Part shown: positions 8,292 to 16,400 of the stretch, one piece after another
How the letters are laid out: the number at the start of each line of letters is the position of its first letter
Numbering within the stretch: position 1 is the stretch's first letter
Source of the DNA: Nocardia concava NBRC 100430
GTDB taxonomy: Bacteria; Actinomycetota; Actinomycetes; Mycobacteriales; Mycobacteriaceae
Reading direction: 5' to 3'
Assembly (NCBI RefSeq): GCF_000308815.1
Contig: NZ_BAFX01000108.1
Location: forward strand, 62,001-126,000
Length of the DNA: 64,000 nucleotides
Translations under genes and position numbers: made by a program
The notes under the pieces: model-generated
The model's input: only the letters and a program-made list of their open reading frames with translations
Databases searched by the model: none
What the model was told of the DNA's origin: nothing

Positions 8292-9833
8292 GTGGTACAG
8301 GGGCTACTGATCACGTTGCTGATCGGAATCGGGGCGGGGATCGCATGCGGCGCATACCTCATGATCACCCCCCGTCGTTGGCGCGGTCCGCTTGACGAGG
8401 CGTTGCGCCTAGTCGAGAGCGACTACGCACCGGACCTCGAGAAGGCAGACCTGCTGCTGAGCCAGTCACTGAGCCGTGGGCCTCGGCGCCGAGCACTGTA
8501 CGAGGCGAGGCTGGCACAGACCTTCGTTCGAGCCATGCTGGGGCGGACTGACAATGCGCGCTATGGTGCCGCGGCCGCCGCAGTCGAGGAATTGACCGCA
8601 GCCTTCGGAAACGACCGCACCACCGCCCGCCTGGCTCTCTGGATTCATGCCCGCTTGGAGAACCACGACCGAGTATGCGATATCTACGATCAGCATCAAT
8701 CTCTGCTGTCCAACGATGCGACTGGCCGACGTATCGTCGCGTGCTCGTGCCTACATCTCGCGGCAACGCACTGGCGGCGACACGAGATCGAAGGCGCCAT
8801 ACACTATTTCGACAAATTGAGGGAACTCGGCGAGCTTGAGGACAGAATCCCGCCGGGCGTGGACAATCTGCAGCTTGTCAAAGCTATCCAGGCACTCGTC
8901 GACAAGCGCGAAGACGACGCACGCGTTGCGTTTACTGAGGCACGAGAAGGCGCAATCGAACGGTCACAGCCGACGATTGAGGCCGATATAGGAATCTTGG
9001 CCTGCGACTGGACCCATGGCAACGCTGCCGATCTGGGAGAGCGCCTGTCGGTCGTTGCTGACGGGTTAGTCGATTTCGAGCCCGGCAGTGCATACGGCCG
9101 ACTTCGCGGACCCGTCGCTCTACTCGAACTTTTGGCTCTCCTGTGGCGTTGGGCGGCACGTCGCGCCGGTTCGGGTCCTCCCAACGAGTCCGATTGGCGG
9201 GAGTTGTCATATCTGGCCGACGCAGCACGGCAGGCCGACTCCGAACTAGGGGATCCCTACCTGGTCGAGGGCGTTATCCGATTCTATTTCGCCGCAGACT
9301 CGGCCGAACGCGAGCAAGCGATCAGTGTTCTGGAACGCGGGACGAATGTCGCCAAGCCCATCACGCTCCCGGAGGTTCTGGATCTGATCGCGCACGAGCG
9401 AGCGAAAGGCGGTCACGAGGACGCGGTCACCCGCCATCGCATTCTGATCCGAGAATTCCTCACCGACCCGATGCAAACCGAGGCCCTTCGAGCCGAATAC
9501 CGGCTCATGTCAACACGATTCGAACCGTATCGAAGCGGTGCCGCGGTCGATTGCGAGCTGCCGCCGGCCCAAACCTCGGTGGACGAGGATTCGTCACAAC
9601 GCGCGACGGCTCTGCGCAGACGTATCGAGTTGATCATCCAACCGTTCAGGCGGGACGCAGATCCTGAGAGCGAGCCCATCCGCGAACTGAACAACTTGCT
9701 CAAGGTTCTCGACGAGGCGACCGAGTCACACTCGATCGCGATAAACGAATTGCGAAGCGCTGAACGTCGGATCATGACTCACATATCGAATCTCTTACTG
9801 CCGGAGGGCAACATTGCTGAAGTCGATCCGTAG
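8292..9833 (+). CDS. Membrane-anchored TPR-like protein
   Basis: A 513-aa protein starting at GTG 8292, seven bases after the pseudokinase stop. One N-terminal hydrophobic segment (LLITLLIGIGAGIACGAYLMI, split here as residues 5-25) is followed by an Arg-rich stop-transfer, so the bulk should be cytoplasmic and tethered to the membrane. The rest is alpha-helical repeat sequence (for example ALYEARLAQTFVRAMLGR, EIEGAIHYFDKLRELGEL, DDARVAFTEAREGAI), consistent with divergent TPRs. The last 80 residues (LNNLLKVLDEATESHSIAIN region) look coiled-coil. No enzymatic motif was seen. It shares TPR style with its neighbours, so it is probably a membrane scaffold of the same system. Confidence 0.65.
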   Translation: MVQGLLITLLIGIGAGIACGAYLMITPRRWRGPLDEALRLVESDYAPDLEKADLLLSQSLSRGPRRRALYEARLAQTFVRAMLGRTDNARYGAAAAAVEELTAAFGNDRTTARLALWIHARLENHDRVCDIYDQHQSLLSNDATGRRIVACSCLHLAATHWRRHEIEGAIHYFDKLRELGELEDRIPPGVDNLQLVKAIQALVDKREDDARVAFTEAREGAIERSQPTIEADIGILACDWTHGNAADLGERLSVVADGLVDFEPGSAYGRLRGPVALLELLALLWRWAARRAGSGPPNESDWRELSYLADAARQADSELGDPYLVEGVIRFYFAADSAEREQAISVLERGTNVAKPITLPEVLDLIAHERAKGGHEDAVTRHRILIREFLTDPMQTEALRAEYRLMSTRFEPYRSGAAVDCELPPAQTSVDEDSSQRATALRRRIELIIQPFRRDADPESEPIRELNNLLKVLDEATESHSIAINELRSAERRIMTHISNLLLPEGNIAEVDP

Positions 9834-10044
9834 ATACAAACCACGCCTCGACGGACAAAAGCTCGTCGAGCGCCTTCCAGAGATCGAGTACCGTCCAGCG
9901 CACGATGACGAACAACTGTTCGATCACACCGAACTTGCCCGCGTACTGCTGCTCACGATCGGAGTTGATCAGGAGAGCGAGTATCGGCTCTGCCTGAACG
10001 TCATTCAGCGGGCGGTGGGCTCGATCATCACCGACTTGACCTGA
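9814..10044 (+). CDS. Small protein of the Hsp70-TIR operon
   Basis: A 76-aa protein of unknown function. TTG 9814 is chosen because GGAGGG lies at 9803-9808 with a five-base gap; it overlaps the previous gene by 20 nt. The N-terminus is basic (LKSIRRYKPRLDGQK) and the rest is acidic and amphipathic (IEYRPAHDDEQLFDHTELARV, split near residue 30, then LLLTIGVDQESEYRLCLNVIQ). There is no membrane segment. Its place just before the TIR gene makes it a candidate regulator, adaptor or antitoxin-like partner; that is inference. Confidence 0.6.
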   Translation: MLKSIRRYKPRLDGQKLVERLPEIEYRPAHDDEQLFDHTELARVLLLTIGVDQESEYRLCLNVIQRAVGSIITDLT

Positions 10045-10070
10045 AACGAATCGGGTCGAAGGAGTTCACC

Positions 10071-11825
10071 ATGATCGGACCCATTGGCGACATCGAGCAC
10101 AGCCGCGAACAGGCCTGGGATGTCTTCATCAGCTATGCCCGTGAGGATTACGAAGCAGCAAAGGATCTGCATGCCGCGTTGCGCAGTTGTGTCACTCGGC
10201 AGGGCAAGCAGCCCGAGGTGTTCCTGGACAGAGAGCCCGGAGCTACCCGCCTGGGATCGGACTGGAGCATGTCGCTCGAGAACTCGATCATCAACAGCCG
10301 CTACTTTGTGGCGCTCTTCTCACCGAGTTACTTTCTGAAGGACATCTGCCAACGAGAACTTCATGTCGCCCTCGATCAGAGCCGCCCGAACAGCCCGGTG
10401 CTGCCCCTCGTCATTACGCGGATCGAAGACAGTGACGTCCCGTACCTGGCCAGGAATCGCCATCGTATATCGACAACCAAGCCCAATTGGTTCGAGGAGT
10501 TACGCAATGCCCTCGACCTCCGGCCAAAATTGGATCAGCAGCCACGAAAATTACTGTGGGACGGAAGCATTGAAGACATTCCCGCAAACCACACCTTGCC
10601 CGAGATACGCGTGATCATCAGCGGCGCCGACGGGCAGCCGGCGCCGCCCGGACCAGACGAGGAGGTCTCGATCATTGCCGTACCTTCCACTACTGGTCTA
10701 CTCGGGCGGACGACCGTTGTCGCACAAAGCGGCACTGCGGTCTTCACCGATCTGTTCTTTCAACACGCTTCCCCCAGCGTTCGACTCGTTGCCGAGGCAG
10801 CTGGGTGTGAATCGGCAACGACTCAACCCTTCGATGTCCGACCGGCAACACTGGGTGCCCTTCCCACAAGAGGCCGCACGATTGTCGATGCGGCGGGGAC
10901 ACCTGTATTTTTCCCCGACGGCCGAGTGCTCACGGTACTCCAGAATGATCGGCTGACTGTCCACTCGACTAACGGTGAGATAGCTTCCGGCGCAGGGAAG
11001 CTTCGCACTCGCCCCAAGGTATGGGCCAGCAGCACCAGAAATCTCGCGGTTTCAGATTGGTCCGGACGGGTCGTAATCACCTCCAGGGATGGCGGCGTCC
11101 ATTCGACGGACCTAGCCGTATCGCCGACCGATCAACGATTTCATATCCCCGGTGCGCTGACCTTCCTCGGCGAGGGCCTGCTCGCCGGGATGTGGAACGG
11201 AGAAATTTGGTCGATCCCTGCCGACGGCACTCAGGCTGAAGTCGTACGGCAACACCCGGTGGGAGTGCAATTACTCGCGCACCACAACGGTTGCCTCTAT
11301 ATCGCGGGCACGGACGGAACGCTCACAGTTCATTCGGACGAGCACAATACCGCCGAACAGGTGTATCAACTGGAGTCCGTCCTCCTCGGAATCGCATGCA
11401 GGCCAGGGTATGTGCTTGTCATCGGGCAGAACCAGGTCTATCGACTGGAGCGCGATACCCAGCGCGTCCGTGGCGATCACCTGCCTATTGACAACGTGGT
11501 CGGTGTCGTGCCCAGTCACAGCCTGATCACCGTCGTCGACTCCGAAGGCCGAGGAGTGTGTTTCGATTCCGAGTTGAGCGTTCGAGTGGGTTTTCGTACT
11601 GCCCCCCGAGCCCGCCCGGTGACGCAGGGTAACGGTGGGCGGCTACTGATCTTCGAGTATCCCAGTGGCGAACACGCCTTGATAGCCAACGGCCGAGTTG
11701 AATTCATCTCCAGCGGACCGATGAGCATCTCATCGGATGGGCGGTTGGTGGCGCTCTCGGATGATTCACACATCGTTGTCCTGCCCACCGGCGAACTTAT
11801 CGCTGCGGGCGGCACCCGGCGATGA
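10071..11825 (+). CDS. TIR domain - Ig-like - beta-propeller protein
   Basis: A 584-aa multidomain protein with a strong ribosome site GAAGGAG at 10058-10064. Residues 15-150 are a TIR domain: WDVFISYAREDYEAAKDLHA, FLDREPGA, GSDW, then SLENSIINSRYFVALFSPSY and CQRELHVAL. Glu70 in the SLENSI helix is at the position expected for the catalytic glutamate of NAD+-cleaving TIRs. Residues about 178-258 resemble an Ig-like/CNA fold (PEIRVIISGADGQP...). Residues about 260-584 are repeated short beta blades (LTVHSTNGEIASG, VVITSRDGGVHSTD, LTVHSDEHNTAEQ), consistent with a WD40- or PQQ-like propeller that could act as sensor. Known bacterial TIR proteins with NADase activity serve as immune effectors; activity here is inferred. 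Confidence 0.82.
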   Translation: MIGPIGDIEHSREQAWDVFISYAREDYEAAKDLHAALRSCVTRQGKQPEVFLDREPGATRLGSDWSMSLENSIINSRYFVALFSPSYFLKDICQRELHVALDQSRPNSPVLPLVITRIEDSDVPYLARNRHRISTTKPNWFEELRNALDLRPKLDQQPRKLLWDGSIEDIPANHTLPEIRVIISGADGQPAPPGPDEEVSIIAVPSTTGLLGRTTVVAQSGTAVFTDLFFQHASPSVRLVAEAAGCESATTQPFDVRPATLGALPTRGRTIVDAAGTPVFFPDGRVLTVLQNDRLTVHSTNGEIASGAGKLRTRPKVWASSTRNLAVSDWSGRVVITSRDGGVHSTDLAVSPTDQRFHIPGALTFLGEGLLAGMWNGEIWSIPADGTQAEVVRQHPVGVQLLAHHNGCLYIAGTDGTLTVHSDEHNTAEQVYQLESVLLGIACRPGYVLVIGQNQVYRLERDTQRVRGDHLPIDNVVGVVPSHSLITVVDSEGRGVCFDSELSVRVGFRTAPRARPVTQGNGGRLLIFEYPSGEHALIANGRVEFISSGPMSISSDGRLVALSDDSHIVVLPTGELIAAGGTRR

Positions 11826-14800
11826 CGCGGCCACCGCTCAACCAATTGGCGTACCTTCAGCGGCTACACATGCGCTGGTCGGACCGCCAGGCGCGAGGAC
11901 TGCCCCTCACCGCGGAGCAAACGGAAGCCTTGATCGAGGTCCGATTCCGCCTTGCGGTTCACCCCGCGACAACACCTGACACGTCGCTCCTACACCTGGC
12001 ACACGCGCACCAGTTGGATCCAGCGAACCCCAAGCATCCCTATCACATCGGGTTGATCTACCTTCGACACGGGCATTTGGAGTCATCGCTGCAATGGTTC
12101 GGCACTGCAGCAGCTTTGGCGCCGACCAGTCACCGAATTGCGGCACACATCAGTTTCGTACTGCGCCACCTCCATGAGCGTCTACGGGGAACCGGCGCCG
12201 ACTCCGGCGGTCACCGGCAGCGCGCCGAACAGATTGCGAGCATGGTTCGTGAAGGTCGCGATGTCGCCCATCAGGGCACCGCACCGTTCGGGAACGCCGG
12301 GCAGTGCCGCTGGCCAGGAGTTCACGACCTGGAGGTCGAGGCGCGGCTGCGCGGCAAGACGACCACCCGCACCAGAGACGAACTGGCAGCCGAACTCAGG
12401 AACTTCGTCACCACCTCGGGTGTGCAGCAGGGCGGAATCGCAGCGTTCACCGTCCTCGCGATCCAGTGGATGGTATGCGGCTATCCCAGCGCTCTCATAC
12501 GAGAACTCGCTGACGAACTGCCCGACGATAGCGGGCCAGGCCCACGACTTCTACGCACAGTCTGCGACCTGTATGAATCGGATACAAACGAATTGCCCAG
12601 CCGCCTGGCCAAATGCCTTGACAACAACAGTCTTCCAGACCTGCTCATCGCAATCATCCATCAGCACCGTCTATTCGAATATCCGTTACGACTGCCCGAC
12701 CTCGGCGCCTACGCCGGTGCGCGCCAATTCACCGGCGGCGACCCCACATCCCAAATAGAGGCGATGAGGGCGATGCTGCTGAAGCTGACCTCAAAGCTAC
12801 CGACATCTGCCCGGGAGGAACCCCTTCTCGATCCCGGACAAGCCTCGGCATGTCGTGGCCCAGCGGAACAGCTCGAACAGCTCGAGCAGGCAGCCGAACG
12901 AATTACACTGGCGATTCGGAACGCGAGAAGTCTCGCAAAGGAGCTGGTCGGTACAACCATCGAAAATGGAGAAGCCTACGGTCAGATCGCCGGCGACGGC
13001 GAGGCGCTCGGCTCCTTGGTAACGCTTATAGAGAACGAACGAGTCGACTGCCTGAACGAACTCCGGCAACTCAAGGCCTCCGAACCCATTACCCAATCGA
13101 TGTCCTTCGAAGAATTTCGGGATCGAATTGACAACTGTGAAGCAAAATTGCAGGAATCCCCCGGAAGCATTCGGAATATCCTCAAACGAGCGGGAAGCAG
13201 GTTGCGAGCAAAGCGGCATCAATTCCCAGAAGCACCGCCGGCTCCTACCGGCCGGGTCCAGGCCATCAAAAATGCGCTGATCAGGCCGAAAACACCCGAA
13301 TCCGCCGCAGAGCAGTCAGTGAAACCGAGCGGTGGGCGAGACGGAATCCAGTGGGAAAACCATGTCGGACAATCGTTAACGGCCGCTGTCCAAGCTGTCG
13401 AAAATGCCCTCGACCGCAACTTTGCCGAGGCGCAAAAGACTATCGATGCCTACCCGCTACACCTCCGAAAGAACCCGGCAATTGTTCTGTTGAGAATGTA
13501 CCTCGACGGTCATCGCGCCGAGGCCGATCATAGGATCGGACGTTCGACAGAGGCACGCAGGCGGTGGGCGGAAATGCTGTCAGATGAACCATTGAATTCA
13601 GCGATACTCCGAAATCTAGCGGTGTCGCACAGTTCCGCCGCCGACATCGGACCAGCGACAGATGCATGGATGCGCTATGTCGAATCGCTCTATCTGAACG
13701 CGCTGATTTCAGGCAATGTTCGAAAGGATGCGAGGCAGCGGGCTGATACCCACCAGGTGCTTGCGGCATCGTTTGGAACAGCTGGTCTCGTGATCTGCGC
13801 ACCCAGCCGCGGCGGGGCGGACGCGGACCGCAATGTACCAAACATATTGGCCAGTGCGGCACGGGTGGGCGTGGCTATTGCACATCTACGGCTCGAGTGG
13901 TTGAACCACATGCTCATGTTTCGCAGCCCAACGTTGGTCCTCGGAGTCCGGCGCTCGGCGACACACGAGGAGGTAATAAGCGCCCGCGACAGAAGGAATC
14001 TGCTGGTTACGGTCGGATGCCGAGATCTTCCGCCGCGCGTGCGTGCCGCGTTCACTTCGGAGGCCCATGCCACGATCGAGGATGCCGCCCGCAGATCATC
14101 ACCGGCACGAGTCCGGCGACCTGTCGACGAATCAGAGGTCGAGACACACTTGGAGTGGTGCAGAGAGAAGATTCAATGGAAGATCCGAGTCCGAAACGCG
14201 ATAACAGCGCCGGGAACGGATTGGCCACTTACCGAGTACTCTGGCGAAGTTATCGGAAACCTCGCCCTGATCGACGCGTTGACCCTGGATCCACACGATG
14301 AATACATGTGTCGCGCTGTCCGAGACCTAGGATTCGAGCGCGATGCAGCCGACTTCCTCAACGATATCAACTCTCTATCCGACGAGGCTGGACGCTTCGC
14401 CTACTGGAGTATCGTCGAAGCCGCCGAACGTGACACCAAAGACTTTCGCGATAGGTTCTGGCTGGCCACTCGGTCGTGGGGATGTAATCAAGTGCCGGAT
14501 AAATGGATAGAGAAACTCGACAATCCAATCCATCTCTACTACTCGGCGATCTATTCAGCGCAGGTCGCCGCACGGACATCTCCTCGCTCACTGGAAGCGG
14601 ACGATTCTCGAACCGTGACCGCCGCAATCCCGATACTTGAGCGCTGGATTGCCAGACTGCCTGGAGCTTCGGGCCCTGTACGCATTTTGTCTGAACTCCT
14701 GTCCGCGTTAAACCGCGAGGCGGAGGCCGAAAGCCTCCTAGACTATGCCCGACAGGTCTGCTTCTCGGAGCACGGGAGGCGCGAAGTGCAACTTTCGTTC

Positions 14801-15376
14801 ATTCGCCTGATCATCGACAGCGGACAATTTCAGGAGGCGATTGCACAGACGCTTCGATTACGCAACGACGCCACCGATGATCTCAAGGTGCGAGACTTGC
14901 TGGTACTCGCATACGAGCGCTGGATAGAATCAGGCCAGACAGTGCTGCCCGGAACTCATCAGATCCGGCAAGATCTTGGTCTCTGGACCGATTCGGACTC
15001 ACGCCGAATCGCACGTCGGCTCGTCTCCGATGCTGTTGAAGCCAAACACAAGTCGATGACTGGCGGCATCTACCCTGAAGTACTCGCGGTAGAGCTCCGC
15101 TTGCTGTGCAAGGAGGATACCGGAAACAACAGCGCACGATACCTACTGGTCTATTGCCTGCGGGGTCTTGTCAAACTCCTTCGCAATCAAGTCGCGGTAG
15201 CGCTCCCGGCTGAAGTGCCGCGGCTCGTGGCACGGCTCGCCGAAGCGCGGGCCGAGTGCCTCTATGAAGCACGGATTCTACTTTCAGACCCAACGTTGTC
15301 CTCCACCGATCGAACCTCGGTGGAGGGGTACATGAAAGAAGTCGACACGGAGCGCGGCTCGAATCCAGTCAATTGA
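11822..15376 (+). CDS. Large TPR/coiled-coil protein with an embedded J-like segment
   Basis: An 1184-aa protein whose ATG overlaps the TIR stop by 4 nt (ATGA), so the two are translationally coupled. Residues 45-115 hold TPR-like units (LAHAHQLDPANPKHPYHIG, HLESSLQWFGTAAALAP). Residues about 345-460 are strongly coiled-coil (EQLEQLEQAAERITLAIRN and following). A second TPR group spans about 515-630. Around residues 697-765 is a J-domain-like stretch, SPTLVLGVRRSATHEEVIS...A, again without HPD. The C-terminal third is more helical repeats ending in LDYARQVCFSEHGRREVQ and LAEARAECLYEARIL. No catalytic motif was found. Size and repeats suggest a scaffold or ligand-recognition subunit working with Hsp70 and TIR. 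The stop overlaps the convergent membrane gene by 8 nt. Confidence 0.72.
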   Translation: MTRPPLNQLAYLQRLHMRWSDRQARGLPLTAEQTEALIEVRFRLAVHPATTPDTSLLHLAHAHQLDPANPKHPYHIGLIYLRHGHLESSLQWFGTAAALAPTSHRIAAHISFVLRHLHERLRGTGADSGGHRQRAEQIASMVREGRDVAHQGTAPFGNAGQCRWPGVHDLEVEARLRGKTTTRTRDELAAELRNFVTTSGVQQGGIAAFTVLAIQWMVCGYPSALIRELADELPDDSGPGPRLLRTVCDLYESDTNELPSRLAKCLDNNSLPDLLIAIIHQHRLFEYPLRLPDLGAYAGARQFTGGDPTSQIEAMRAMLLKLTSKLPTSAREEPLLDPGQASACRGPAEQLEQLEQAAERITLAIRNARSLAKELVGTTIENGEAYGQIAGDGEALGSLVTLIENERVDCLNELRQLKASEPITQSMSFEEFRDRIDNCEAKLQESPGSIRNILKRAGSRLRAKRHQFPEAPPAPTGRVQAIKNALIRPKTPESAAEQSVKPSGGRDGIQWENHVGQSLTAAVQAVENALDRNFAEAQKTIDAYPLHLRKNPAIVLLRMYLDGHRAEADHRIGRSTEARRRWAEMLSDEPLNSAILRNLAVSHSSAADIGPATDAWMRYVESLYLNALISGNVRKDARQRADTHQVLAASFGTAGLVICAPSRGGADADRNVPNILASAARVGVAIAHLRLEWLNHMLMFRSPTLVLGVRRSATHEEVISARDRRNLLVTVGCRDLPPRVRAAFTSEAHATIEDAARRSSPARVRRPVDESEVETHLEWCREKIQWKIRVRNAITAPGTDWPLTEYSGEVIGNLALIDALTLDPHDEYMCRAVRDLGFERDAADFLNDINSLSDEAGRFAYWSIVEAAERDTKDFRDRFWLATRSWGCNQVPDKWIEKLDNPIHLYYSAIYSAQVAARTSPRSLEADDSRTVTAAIPILERWIARLPGASGPVRILSELLSALNREAEAESLLDYARQVCFSEHGRREVQLSFIRLIIDSGQFQEAIAQTLRLRNDATDDLKVRDLLVLAYERWIESGQTVLPGTHQIRQDLGLWTDSDSRRIARRLVSDAVEAKHKSMTGGIYPEVLAVELRLLCKEDTGNNSARYLLVYCLRGLVKLLRNQVAVALPAEVPRLVARLAEARAECLYEARILLSDPTLSSTDRTSVEGYMKEVDTERGSNPVN

Positions 15377-15974
15377 AAACCAGACACAGGAATCCGACAA
15401 GATAGATCACTGCGAACAACGCCGGAATCCATTGCTCGACATGTGCCAGCGGCCAGTACCGGTCCGGGTCTTTCCCTGATCCAAGTGCCCGCCATTCTGC
15501 CCGCCAGTATGGCGAGGCAGGAAGCCGCTCCTCCATTGCGCCTATGACGGCATACTTGGCCGCGTTCAACTGTCGATAAGATCGAAGGATCCAATACCAT
15601 GCCAGACACTGAACCAGCATGACAGCCAGCAGGAACGATGCGAATCCCGCTGCCGCCGAATGGGTTTGCCAGACTGTCGCGGCGACTGACGCGACTGCGG
15701 TGTTGATAGTCAGGAAGAACGTGTTGGCGATACCCCGTCGCGCACTGATTCGGTCAGCCATCTCGACATAGGTTCGATACTGCTCAAGCAGTACAGCACG
15801 CCACGCCTCGGAATCAGCCTGCATCCCAGGAAGATTCGTCCAGAGGTCAGCCCGGACCTCGTCCACGGAGGGCTGCAGACCCGTGCCGAAGTAGTGGTGT
15901 AGCCACATCCTCCTCATCATAGGAAGTATGCCCAATCCGCCACGCTCGCCGCCGAACTTCCGGCGAATAGCCAT
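15369..15974 (-). CDS. RipA/SLATT-like two-helix membrane protein
   Basis: A 201-aa protein convergent with the TPR gene and overlapping it by 8 nt. The region LLEQYRTYVEMADRISARRG, followed by a membrane helix from IANTFFLTINTAVASVAAT, then a second from FASFLLAVMLVQCLAWYWIL, and RSYRQLNAAKYAVIGAMEER, matches what I recall of the RipA family of octameric membrane proteins. It also resembles SLATT two-helix effectors linked to nucleotide-signalling defence loci. A third hydrophobic segment lies at the C-terminus. The start at 15974 (MAIRRKF) follows GGAG; a later Met at MWLHHYF is possible. As part of the island it is a candidate pore-forming or membrane-sensing arm. Function is inferred. Confidence 0.65.
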   Translation of the reverse strand: MAIRRKFGGERGGLGILPMMRRMWLHHYFGTGLQPSVDEVRADLWTNLPGMQADSEAWRAVLLEQYRTYVEMADRISARRGIANTFFLTINTAVASVAATVWQTHSAAAGFASFLLAVMLVQCLAWYWILRSYRQLNAAKYAVIGAMEERLPASPYWRAEWRALGSGKDPDRYWPLAHVEQWIPALFAVIYLVGFLCLVFN

Positions 15975-16080
15975 GTACTCCAGTGTCTTTCGTGGACTAG
16001 GTTGAGGCCGCCGACCCGCGGCACGTCGATGCGATCGCACCACGGCATCGGTAGTCGTCGAGGAGACAGCGGACCGAGCG

Positions 16081-16117
16081 GAGCCATCCCACCCCCGTTA
16101 TTTCGGCGGGATGGCTC
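16081..16117 (-). terminator. 10-bp hairpin at right edge of island
   Basis: GAGCCATCCC (16081-16090) pairs perfectly with GGGATGGCTC (16108-16117). The stem spans the stop codon of the minus-strand ABM-like gene and probably terminates the hemerythrin operon. It also marks the right limit of the A/T-richer island. Confidence 0.55.
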
Positions 16118-16400
16118 TGGTGGGCATTGGAAGGCGGTCCAGGATTCGGACCGTCACCGAGTCGGGGATGACTCCGCCGGAGGCGAATTCGCGTTCCGAA
16201 TTGGGGCGGGTGCGCCAGGCGGCGGCGTTCTCGGGCGAGTCGAATTCGACGATCACGAGGATGCGGTTGGGGTCGGCGGGGTCGGTGAGGACCATGGTGA
16301 GTTCGCCGCCTGCTCGGCGGCGCCGGTCGTTGGCGCTGGAAAAGGCTGTGCGCCAACGGTCGACGTCCTCGACGCGCTGGTCCACGACGAGATAGGTCAT
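16098..16400 (-). CDS. ABM/YCII-like small protein
   Basis: A 100-aa protein beginning MTYLVVDQRVEDVDRWRTAF. The strand-helix pattern with VDRWRTAFSSANDRRRRAG and ILVIVEFDSPENAAAWRTRP is typical of the dimeric alpha/beta-barrel (antibiotic monooxygenase-like) superfamily. Members are often uncharacterised stress-related or ligand-binding proteins. Its ATG overlaps the stop of the hemerythrin gene by 4 nt, so the two are co-translated and probably controlled by the TetR operator at 17082-17107. No catalytic residue can be assigned. Confidence 0.7.
   Translation of the reverse strand: MTYLVVDQRVEDVDRWRTAFSSANDRRRRAGGELTMVLTDPADPNRILVIVEFDSPENAAAWRTRPNSEREFASGGVIPDSVTVRILDRLPMPTRAIPPK

Noticed and set aside
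8292..9833. GrpE nucleotide-exchange factor identity for the C-terminal coiled region of the membrane TPR protein
   Set aside because: The coiled segment lacks a GrpE head domain and the protein is anchored by an N-terminal helix.
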